A stretch of 64,000 nt of DNA, taken from the NCBI GenBank assembly GCA_027574665.1, contig CM050653.1, forward strand, positions 44,342,118-44,406,117. Direction: 5' to 3'. Below the pieces are notes generated by a model that did no database searches, was not told the DNA's origin, and worked only from the letters and a program-made list of their open reading frames with translations. Origin of the DNA: Rhynochetos jubatus (Eukaryota > Chordata > Aves > Eurypygiformes > Rhynochetidae). The first letter of the stretch is position 1. Every line of letters starts with the position of its first letter. This document shows positions 50,531 through 61,495 of the stretch, piece after piece. A program made the translations under genes and the position numbers.

Positions 50531-53500
50531 TCCTCAATTTGGTGTTTTATGGCTTTTGCTTTATAGTCGTATTTTACATTTTTGTTTGACTTTCAGGTGA
50601 AAAACATGGGGAGACGAAACCCCAGCATCATTAAAGCAAACCTAGCAGCCCTTGTTTGAACTGATGGATTGAAAAAGAAGGGAAGCACGATCCTTTGGGT
50701 TAGCTGGAGCTGTAGATCTTAGTCCTCTGAGGATGGGGAAGAACTTAAATCCAGGGGTCCCCAGTCAGCTCATGGCCTAGTTTATCTGATCTAGGCATAC
50801 CCAGCAGTCTCTGTGTGGTACAGGAAAGGCTGCGCAGTGACCACGGAGTGGGAATACACACTGCCTGATCAGGACTGAGAGGTGCTGACCCTGCTGTGGT
50901 CGCCTGCAGCCCTTCTTCAGCACGTAGACTGACTGAAGATAAATGGGGGAACTAAGTATGTTTTTGTAACGAGAAGGTTGAGATGGTTCAGCAGTGAAGA
51001 TAGATACACGTGAAAAAGTCTGCCAAAAATGGCACCATCTTTCTGATACTTCAGGTTTCGGTGATTACCAGTGTTCACAGGCTGGGAGAGAAGCAGCAGG
51101 GTGCTGCGTTCCCAGGTAGGTCCTCTCAGACTAATAGGTAGGTAGCGGGAGCTCTTATTGATTTGTAAAGTGCATCTTGACAGAGCTGCTTGAAAGTCTG
51201 GGAGTTTATTACTCAGCGCAGTCTAAAGCTGTAGGAGTTTGTGCCTGAATCACCTGCCAGCGATAATTTCTCTCCAAATCAAGTCCCAGCTACTTAAACA
51301 AGAATCCAACTGGTTCGGCTTTTCTGAGATGAATTAACATGATCTTTATGTTAGCATTATGTAGGCTACGCCGTATCCACTCAGGGTGTAGGCTGTAGGT
51401 CCCCCCCATCTCCTCCTTTACCTGCAGCCCGCTGTCTGTTGTGGTCGAGTGGATAGCTCTTGAGTTTGAAGCAACGCCTATGTGAGTGTTTTGTGTGCTG
51501 CTTAGTTCTAGCACAACTGAGCTCTTCTTTTAAAGAGACCTTTTTCATTCTTGGGTGCCTTAATATGCAGCATGGGTTGCTCTGTTTTCCTTTGGGGGAG
51601 GTGATGAGGATGCTTTTATCTTTCTGAGGCAACCTAATGTAAAACAGATGAGAAGAAGAATGTCAACAATTATAAATGCTTCCTTTGAGAACCATTATTT
51701 TTATTGGTGTTGTTTAAAATTTACATGTGGAATAGTGTTTCTGTGATTTTTGTGTTAAGACTTTTGAAGTTGAGTTTCAGTCATAGGAAATTTTACACTG
51801 GGGAGAAGAGCTTTTAAAGTGCATTTTCTAATTTTTAACAAACTGAACTGCAGCATTAAAAGATTCCGTTTATTGTGACAAGTGACTGAAAATCAGGTTG
51901 TATAGGTTGCCAAGCTGAGTGTTTTGTTTTTAAATTTTAATTTAGAGTGGCTGATTCTGAGGGAATTGCATATGAGGGAGGTGGTAGATTCAGCCACAAT
52001 TTGAATCTAGCCCTGAACTGTGATTCACAGTAATTAGATCATTAATGTTTGCTGTTAAAATACGTACAATTTTATTCTGCTGCATTCATCCTTAAGATAG
52101 CCCATTAGCAAGCAGGCAGTCCTCAGAATGCTCCTAGGGATTTCTTAAAAGAGATGGCATTTTATTGTAATGCAGAGGAAAGGGAAGCATAGCACAGTTC
52201 AGGCACCTGTATCAGCATGGCAATTGAAGATTTCTTTTAATTGGCTAGCCTGGGATTGACTTGCTCCACAAAAGAGTCACATTTGGGGAACAAGGGAGCT
52301 AGATCATATTCAGATTGTGACCCTCAGCATAGGGTGAAGAACTGGAGCTGTTCTCCACAGGGACAAGGTAGCCATGTAGGGAAAAACTGGGAGAGCCTGA
52401 GGTCTGTCTCACCGTTGCTTCACCAGTCAGCCACAGTACTAGGTGTGGGGCAAGGGAATTTTTTTTTTTCCCCACTAGAAAGCCTAGACAACCTAATCTT
52501 CCCACAGAATAAAGATGAGAAGCAGTTCTGTCTGGTTTGGTCCTCTGCAGTGAGGCTGCATGCTGTCACTGCCTTGGAAGGGTGGTCTTGCTGGTGGTGT
52601 ACAATCACAGGATTGAAATATTTTGGCCTCACCAGTCTGATCTATAGCAAAAACCAAGAAAATCTGAAAATGTTTTTTCTTTATTGTGGCTAAATTATGC
52701 ATTGATAAAGATTTTCTTGCACAGAATACCTGGAATTTATTGCTTTAGATACGTTGACTTCTTGAGATGTAACCATTTAACAACCTGAATCTGTGTGTGT
52801 GTTTTTTTTCTGAAATAGGCTTTAATTTATGGACGCAAACTTTTTTTTTTTAAATGGTATGTTACTGGGTTATCATTTATGGCGTGCTTCTCAAGTACAT
52901 TATTTAGGGAGAAGCATGTTGTTTCTAATTGATTACGTGCCTTCATGCTAATAATGACTTCATAATTAGAGCAAATAAAATGCATTAGATTTCAGCATGT
53001 AGTAAATAGTGCTATAGCATTAATGTTGACTTACATTAAAGGTGTTAAACTCCTTCAAGGAAGTGGAATAAGGAGTTAAATTACTGAGATCTTGAATGAT
53101 GTAGTAACCTGAGAAACCAAATTCTGATAATAGACCTGAGTGACAAATATAATTATGAATTTTATCCATGGTACTCTGCTAAAAGCAAAGGAGCCATCAA
53201 AAAAAATGACCTGTGTAGTGACCTTCTTTCAAGCTTGAGGAGCTTTGGTGAGCTTTCTGTGCCTAAGCTGAAGTGGAGACTGACTGTAGGGAAGCCCTCA
53301 GCAGCCAACACCTGCCTCTACAGGTACATTTTTAACAGGCTTTACCATAAGTAATAGCTATGTTGTACGAAGTGGTGACTAGTTGCTATCTCTGGCTGGA
53401 GAGTATCATCTGTTAAATGTCTCTGCATCGCATCCCGCCCAGATCTAGCATCATCAAACTGTATGCAGTGGATTGTTTTTTCAGTTGCTTGACTAATAGG

Positions 53501-56069
53501 AAAAAATTGAAGTGGTGGAATTGAGATACATGGCAAAAAGGAGATATTACAAATATTATAAATAACCTTGCTTTTTTATTGATACTGCCAAATAGTAGAA
53601 GCATGTAGAAATAAAAATGTGTTTAATGCCTCTTGTAAGCTTCTGCTATTCTGCATTTCTGTTTTGTCATCATTTGAAGGCTAGTGGTGAAAGATGAGGG
53701 CAATAATTTTATTTCTTAGGCTAATTTCTTCTTGAATTCCACCCCCCCCCTCACCCCCACCCAGGCATATACAGAAAGTTTTAGCTATTGATATTTAGAG
53801 ATCAGTGCAACTGGAAATAGGTCAAGACAGCATTCTTAAAGTGCATGTCAAATCTCTTTGATTTCCTGTTATTTAGTTCTATCTGGAAAAAATAAATGCA
53901 TTGGACTGCTACAGGGCTTTCTCTTTGTGGAATGGTGTTTTCTGGTCCTGTAGCTTGCTTATGCTGAGGGATGCAGAGGTGTCCAGGGCAGCCCACAAGA
54001 TGGTCTTACCAATGCGGCATAACTCCCATCTTGTCTGGGCTCACTCTGACTGTGACAGGCTGGGTGGTTCCTGCTTCCAGTAGAGATAAGAGCTTGGAAA
54101 TACAGCGACAGACCTGTCCAGCCATGGCCACATGTGGGGACTGAACGTCTGTTCTCTCTAGTTATTGCTTGGGAATGGGAGGTTGTTGCTCAAATGTTTT
54201 TCCTCTTTTCTGTTCAAGGGCACCCTAAAAGAGGAAGTTTGTGAGTGTTCTTGAACTACGGCTGGAAGCAGGATTATTGCAATAAAGATAAACTCTCCTT
54301 CAATAATTCAGCTGTTTCCAGCTCCAACACCATCTCTGGGCAGCTGAGATTTCAGTAATTTTTAAATATATTTCATCAAGATGCCTTTGAGATGCTTCCT
54401 GATGTTTCCTGGTAATTTCATTAAATAACTCTGCCATTAGTTATCCTCAAATTTAATTTTGATTGAATTTATTAAATGAACATTGTCTTTCTTGATATTT
54501 GAGTAGAAAAAGCTTCTCCTGGCATTTGTAAATGTTCAGTTAATTTTTTTTTAAGTTTGCAATTAAGTTTTATGGCAAGGCTTGCAGTTGTCTCCTTGCT
54601 ATTTGAAAATGTGTGCCTAGAACTGCTATCAGTGTTTTCCTCTTCAGCACCATTATGTTAATTTCTGTATTTAAAATTTTCTGTAAGTTTTTTTTTAGAC
54701 ATCTTGAATGTTGCTGTTTTAAGAGATTCCCTAGTTCATTTGGTAAAACTGAATTCTTTTTAAAGTACACGTATGGATTTGCATAATCAGCTCTCTGGAA
54801 AGTGTCTAATCTTTAGTGTTGTTCATGAACAACACCTCATACAATTATGTTTTGCAGGTTTTAGACAAATAATTTAAATGTCAGACTTACAATTGTTAAT
54901 TGTGAACGTTAAGAAAATGTAAATTTTGTGTGCCTGACAACAAACCTGGAATTTTTGAACTGCATGTTCTCAGCAAATCCCAAACATAGTGAGCAGCTGT
55001 GGTGAAAGTGATAAGCCATTACTAATTAAATAAATTAAAGGTTAGCATGCTTCAGGCAAGATGATTATTTGGACTATTTTAATGGCTATTTGACAGGAGG
55101 TATGATATATTTATTATTTATGATTATTTATTATTATTAAAATATAAATATTTTAATTCCATGAATAAAGGCTAGAATTGAGAATGACAGAATTGAGAAC
55201 AGCAGTCTCTGGACTAGAAATAAAATTTGTTTTAGGAAACATGTTTGACTGTAAGGTAGAGCTAAGCCCATATTGATTATAGGAACTTGGTATTTTCAGG
55301 TTCCTACATGTCGTGGTACCATCTCTTGGTGTTCCTTGACTGTCTACCCATTGCTTTGAAGTGCTGTAATTGTGTTTGAACTCCCCATTTACCTTCCTCC
55401 TTATTCCCTTTTTCTGTTCTTTGCCCTTCTGCTGAAAACATCCCTCTGTATAGTCCTAATTTAACTGTTGAGAATACAGATACAGTAAACTGCAGTACAA
55501 TATTCTGCATGTATTTTTTAAGTCTCTGCCTGCATATGCCTCCTCCCTTAATTCTTACAGAAAAATGTCATTATCTGTTAATTAACTAGTACACTTTTCA
55601 AGACAGCATCTTTGGAATATTCTTATATTATCTTTGTACAAAATGTCTCCTGTAACCTGTTCATTAGTGGTAGTTAATGCATTATTCCATGAAACTCAGC
55701 CAATAAAAAGGAAATCTGCATGTTGTGATTGCTAATATCAACATAAAATTAAGATTATTCATGTGAATGAGAAAAGGGACTATTTGACCTGTGTTGCTCC
55801 ACAAGAAAGTGACAGACAATCAGCTGTCATATTTTAATGTCTTCTTCCAGATCAGAGAAGGTATGTTCTTGTGATGTTCTCTAGAGCTGCATAGTATCTC
55901 CTTTTGGAGCTGAATGTCCAGTATTGCTTATTTTAAAAGGCCAATGCAGTAATAGGAATTATTAGGAAAGAAGTAGAAAACAGAGCAGAACTTCATTATG
56001 ACACTGAATGATTCTACAATGTGCTTGCTTGTTCAGTATTCGGGCAAATGATCTCCATCTCTCAAAAAA
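50531..56069. other. Non-coding sequence, nothing recognised
   Basis: AT-rich sequence with short low-complexity tracts, including a C-rich run at about 53743-53763 and a TTATTATTATTA-like AT block near 55110-55155. The 150-codon + frame at 52241-52693 begins at TTG, overlaps three minus-strand frames and resembles nothing known. Confidence 0.5.
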
Positions 56070-56690
56070 GACAGAGTAGAAATGGGGTAGATTCTAAAAA
56101 GGGCAGCGAGTATGATGAAGGGTATGGAATGAATTCTGTGCAAGGAGGAACTAAATTGGCTAGGACTCTTTATCCTGGAAAAAAGGGAGCTTATTTTAGA
56201 ATGCTATAAAATCATAAGTGGCATGGAGAAAATGAATAGGGAAGAAATGTTCACTGTCTCATCTAAGAAAAGAACAAGAGCAAATAAATGAAAGTAGCAA
56301 GAGCTGTCTCAAAGCAAACAAAAAGAACTATGGTTCATTGCATAAACTCCTTGCTGCAGGAAGCTGTAGACAATAGAAGTTGACATGGGCTTAAGGTATG
56401 ATTGGAGAGTTTCAAAGAAAAGAAATCCACAAAGCATTCTCTTACAATAAAAACAAAGTCCACTCAAAGCCCACAAACAATGAAGCAAAGGGAAAAAACC
56501 AAACAAACACTCCAAAGAAACTCCCAGCACTTTGGTTTTGGAAATCCACAAACTGTCAGAGACAGAGAGGATATTCTAGGCATGTGTGCTACGTACTTGC
56601 CATATTCTGAAATTCTTGCATACTTCCAATTGACTTCTGTTGTTGTAGACAGGTTAGATGGACCTTTGTTGTCTCTTATACTCTAATGGT
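56070..56690 (+). mobile_element. Ancient, highly diverged CR1 LINE 3' end
   Basis: The sequence follows the pattern of old CR1 families shared with other reptiles. The order is GATGAAGGGTATGGAATG, then ACTAAATTGGCTAGGACTC, then TATAAAATCATAAGTGGCAT, then GAAAATGAATAGGGAAG, ending in GGTTAGATGGACCTTTG and a degenerate tail at about 56690. No reading frame survives. By divergence it is much older than the CR1 copies at 24 and 61 kb, and probably predates the bird radiation, but that is an inference from how degraded it is. Confidence 0.7.
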
Positions 56691-58685
56691 CTACCAGCAG
56701 ACTAGCAGAAGCATGTTATTTTTTCCTTAGGTTTTATTTAAAAAAATCCCACTTTGTGATGCATTTGTGTGTATATATATCTAACGATATCTAAAAAACT
56801 GTCCATCACAGCCAAGTGTTACTTTCTGCAGTTCAATTTAAAGTAGTATGCCAGGATAAGAAGCTGGTTTCCTAAATTCTGCACTTGTAGCAGTGATAAA
56901 ATTATTGCTACTCATATGAAAATATGCAGAAATCTGTTTTGGGCTTTATGGCATTTGTTTTAAGGCTTTATGGTTTAATTTTGTGTATGTATATTTTGGA
57001 GTAAAAACTGTCTGTACATGGCAAATACATTTTGAAGACTATATATGTCTTCATGAATGGTTTCACCTGTTCCTATTCCTGTCCACACGCTTATATCGTT
57101 ACTGTGAAAAAGAAAGTCTTGTCTTTCAGTTTCCTCCCTGAAAATTCATATAGGCATGTAGCAAGGAAACCCTAAACATATTTTGGATGTTTTCTTAAGG
57201 GAGATGCTTAGAAAACCATGTTGGCAGTGCTGCAAATGTGCAGGTATGAGCAACACAATTCATGGCATTGAAACCGACCTCTTTGCAGAGCTCCAGTGCA
57301 AGGACTATTTATCAGGTAGGCAGCCCAGCAGATTGTGCAGCACACACAATCTCCCAGTCACCTTCTAGTGATAATAAAAGGGCATGAAGGCATGGTATCC
57401 TTTTGCCCATGAAAAGCATTAGGATCCTCCATAATTTATTGAAACAGTTTATGTAAATCATCATTGCAAATTTTAAAAAGAGAACAGTATTTCATTATAG
57501 TTTAAGATGAAAATTTGTCAGTGGGTGTTTGCTTTTGTATTTAAGTTATTTATTAGATTCCCACTGAGTGTCTTGAGTTATGCACATAAAAATCATCTTT
57601 GCTATAAAAAGGACCAACTGATTACTTCCCAAGAGCCTTTTTCATCACACAAAGCAAAAAAAAAAAAAAAAAAACTAAAAGAAATTCATGTATACTGCAC
57701 GTCTGTGACATTGTGTAACTTAAATTTCTCCTGCTATGTGACATTTACTTACCCAGAGTGTATTTCGGAATGGTTTGTCATTGTGGTGACATTTTTTTTT
57801 TTAATAAACATGAGTGTGCTAAATGCAAACAACTAATGTGACATTATTGCTGAAATTTACACACATAAAGTCAAATTCAGAATAATGGCTCCTGCAACTA
57901 TCATAACTTGTCCCATTTCTTTTCTGAGTTGTTATATATTCTGTTACCCTCCATAAGCACTTGTGTATTGTTAGACACACTGTTTCTCTGATTGGACTAC
58001 TGCCTTTCTCACATATTTTTGGATTTTGATAAGTTTGTAATTGTGTTATAATTTCCTCAGCAGTACTTTAATGTCAGTGAAATAACTATGGTGAGAAACC
58101 AATTCTCTTCAGTCTGAAATCTCTTGCTTTCTTCCAAGATTATTTTAACCTGAATGGGAAAAGTGTCAGGGACTGAAATGGTGCAGGAGTCCCAGCTAAG
58201 GGAGGGCCAGTCATCAGACCTTCAGTGCAAAACCAGCAAAATCAAGCAATTTGGGTTTTTAGCCTGAGGCCATGTTTTGATTTGACATAGTTCACCTTTA
58301 TGTAATTATAAAATACCTCTGCTGTAGGTATTCTGCAGCTCCACAGTGTTAGGCTGTTGCAGCATATTCCAGTAATGGGTTTTCAGTTGGCACAGTGACA
58401 TTATTTTTGTAGGCGAGATCGATTAACAAAACATGCAAATGCTTTAGAGCTAATTTAGTTGAATCTAAATGAACAGTTACATCAGATTATCTGTGTTGGC
58501 AGGAGGATATGAATCTTTTCCTGAGAAAAGCTCTATAAGAAATATTTTCAGCTAGTGTTACTACAAAATTTTGGAAATAACAGTTTGAGTCTATACTTAG
58601 GTTGCTTGAGAGAAAACTGCAGGTTTGGAAAGATAAGTATCAGTGTATCCAAGAATTTTTCTCAGAACAATGTGAATATTTGGAA
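56691..58685. other. Non-coding sequence with an A-run
   Basis: AT-rich. A 20-base A-run lies at 57656-57675. Short open frames only (up to 109 codons at 57507-57836), without recognisable features. Confidence 0.5.
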
Positions 58686-58690
58686 ATAGG

Positions 58691-59494
58691 TGTGCTGGGT
58701 TCAGTCAGGAAAGGGCTAACTCCCTTTACTCTGGTTGCCAGGGAACTGTGTTGCTGGACAGTAAGTGTAAACATTTACAAGGCCTCAGCTGGTGCTGAGG
58801 ATGGCCTGTACTGAACTCAAGGTCTTTTGTCCACTTTGGATACTGTAGCTGACCCAGACTGACCAAGGAAGTATTTCATCCCATAGTACGTCATGTTCCG
58901 GTCTCTTTGGGTGGAGAAGAGGGTCCGGTAGCCATTACTCTTCCCTTCTCTCTCTCTCCCTTACTCCCTTGCTCGTCTCTCCGGGCACTTGCTAACCCTC
59001 CTGCGTTAGCTGCTTTGCCAGCTCCTGTGCTGGCTCGTTCGTGTGGGAGCTGGTGGATTGTTTTGGGTTTTCTGGCCATGTTATCAGTGATAAGGTTTGC
59101 TCGGAATCTGCTGCGTAGGCTCCCGGGCTCCGGCCTTCAGGCCGCGGCTCTTGGGCTGCGATCGCTCTCGGACTGTGGGTCTTGGGCTCTCGGGGTCTGA
59201 TTTTCATCCCTCAAAACTGGGTGTGCATTGGTCAGTGGATGGTGGGAAATTGTATCATATTGTATCATATTGTATATATTGTATTATATGTTTCATTTTC
59301 TACTATTTTAATTATTTAGTATTAGTAGTACCTGTATATATTGATTTAGATTTAATTAGTAAATAGTTCTTATCTCAATTTTGTGAGCTTCCTTATTTCT
59401 TTTTCCTCTGATTCTTCCCCTCCACTGGAGGAGGGGAGGGGGATTTGTGAGAGCGGCTTCGTGGTATTTTGCTAGCTGGAGTTAAACCACGACA
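58691..59494 (-). mobile_element. Solo LTR, copy 3, complete with target-site duplication
   Basis: This is the best-preserved LTR in the window, 804 bp. Read on the minus strand it starts TGTCGTGGTTTAACTCCAGC and ends TGAACCCAGCACA. It is flanked by a perfect 5-bp duplication, ATAGG, at 58686-58690 and 59495-59499. A TATA-like ATATATACA and a CCAAT word lie inside. No internal retroviral region adjoins it, so it is a solo LTR, the usual product of recombination between the two LTRs of a provirus. The 5-bp duplication points to an ERVL-type (class III) integrase. The perfect duplication suggests it is younger than copy 1. Confidence 0.9.
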
Positions 59495-59499
59495 ATAGG

Positions 59500-60806
59500 A
59501 TATAACCAGTACAAAGTAAGTGACTGAAGGAAGAGCAGCTTCTTTTGTTTATGTTTTGTGTAACATGTTTTTACTTACTTGGCTACAGTGAAACCAAAAA
59601 TGCATTAAATGTGAGAAGCATGGTGTATTTGCACCCTTGGAGGCTTTCCTTGCTTTATTTCATAAATGAATGTCCTTCTAATTGGAAAAGAACACAGTGT
59701 GGCTCTGTAACAAGAATGTCATTTTAAGGGCAGGTCCTACAAGAGAAGAAGTTCTTTAGTGCTATTATTAGCAAGCCTTTTAGCCAGTAGCAGAGGGCAG
59801 GATTGTCAGGCAGTCAGCAAGTATCTGCAGGTGAATTGTTATAGTGGATACCCACGAACCTGGCATCATTTGTATAGTTCAGCCTTATACCCTGCAGTAT
59901 TTAGCCTGGTCTTCACCTTCATTTCCACAGGCTTCCCTGAAGGTCAGCTGGTAAAGAAATGTTTTGGCTTCCTGTTTTATTCATTGCACTGTGTTTTTTG
60001 TGTCCATCCATGTCATATGTCGTCCCCTCCCCCCTTAATATCTATAGATACTGTAGCTTTATGTATATGCACTTGAAGTCAAGGCTTGCTCAATTAATCA
60101 AATGTTTTGCTAATCGACCTGGTATTCAGTCTGACTGAGAGCTAGCCAAAACTTGTATAAAGCTCCTTGTTTCACAGTGTGTATTTGGAGATATCTGTGT
60201 ATGCAGATTTGTAAAAAAATAATCTAGGGCATGGTGAATAATGCTCTATAATGCATTGCACATGTCAAACACAAACTAAAGAAGCTTTAGCAAGCATCCT
60301 CTAAGTAAATTCATTCTTGAGCTAAGACATTTTATCCAGAGAGTGATTTTCTTTTAATAATTTACGGAAGTAATTTGAAGGTTCTTTCACCTTAATGACT
60401 TCTGTTCATGGCACAAAGCTCCAGCATCATCAGCATTCTAAATTCTAAACCTGCTGTCTGCTGAGAAGCTGTCAGGTATATTAACTCTTGTCAATTTAGC
60501 AGAGTTCTGTTGTAAGAGAAGCTGCCTTCTTCATAAGAAGGTTCAGACTGCGCCTTGACACTTAATCTAAATACTGCAGCTACAGGGATTTTCCTGGAGG
60601 TAATTTTGAGTGATTATTAGTTGATTAAAGTAGTTTTCTGTGTCCATTTCAATCATGAAATGACCTTATATGTGTTGGAGTCAGAGTTTGTCATGCTGAT
60701 GGATATTAGTGCGCAACTGAGTGTTTTCCACATAAATTGGAAAGAACAGTTTGTAATCAGCTTTTACAAGCTGTAACAAGATCCCTCAGCGTAGCTCTGC
60801 AAACAT
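59500..60806. other. Non-coding sequence, nothing recognised
   Basis: About 1.3 kb between an LTR and a CR1 copy. The longest open frame is 105 codons at 59759-60076, with no recognisable features. Confidence 0.5.
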
Positions 60807-61495
60807 AGAATTGCAGAATTGTAGAATGTGTTGGAAGGGACCTTGAAGACCATCTAGTTACAACTCCCCTGCTATGGACAGGGGCACTTTCTACTAGACC
60901 AGGTTCCTCAAAGCCTTCTCCAACCTGGCCTTGAACATTTCCAGGGATGGGGCACCCACAGCTTCTCTGGACAACCTCTTCCAGTTCCTCATCACCCTCT
61001 CCATGAAGAACTTCTTCCTGATATCCAATCTAAATCTCCCCACTTTCAATTTCAACCCATTACCCCTTGTCCTGTCATTACAGGCCCTTGTAAAAAGACA
61101 CCCCTCCATCTTTCTTGTAGGCCCCTTCAGGTACTGGAAGGTGCTATAAGGTCTCCCCGGGGCCTTCTCTTCTCCAGGCTGAACAAGCCCAATTCTCTCA
61201 GCCTGTCCTCATAGGAGAGGTGCTCCAGCCCTCTGAGCATCTTCGTGGCCTCCTCTGGACTTGCTCCAACCAGTCAATATTCTTCTTATGCTGAGGGCTC
61301 CAGAGCTGGACGCAGTACTCCAGGTGGGGTCTCACAAGAGCAGAGTAGAGGGGCAGAATCACCTCCCTTGACCTGCTGCTGGTCTCACTTCTTTCGATAC
61401 AACCTAGGATATTGTTGGTTTTCTGGCCTGCAGGTGCACATTGGTGGCTCATGGTGAGCTTCTCATCATGTACATCCAATGCAGTAGCACTAGGC
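60807..61495 (-). mobile_element. CR1 LINE, 5'-truncated, minus strand
   Basis: The + strand begins with the inverted CR1 terminal octamers (ATAGAATTGCAGAATTGTAG), then TTGGAAGGGACCTTGAAGAC. Read on the minus strand, two coding pieces survive. The first (61497-61198) has the residues SRSREVILPLYSALVRPH and [17 protein letters not shown]; the second (61109-60894) has RFRLDIRKKFF and ends in a stop. These are the C-terminal region of the CR1 reverse-transcriptase ORF. The catalytic FADD box is missing because the copy is truncated before it. A frame break between the pieces shows that it is dead. It is similar to the copy at 24 kb but inverted. Confidence 0.92.

Noticed and set aside
52241..52693. 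150-codon + strand open frame
   Set aside because: It starts at TTG, overlaps three minus-strand frames, includes a T-run inside, and has no recognisable motif or splice context.
57656..57675. A-run as a poly(A) tail of a retrocopy
   Set aside because: No preceding coding resemblance and no target duplication were found; a simple homopolymer is sufficient.
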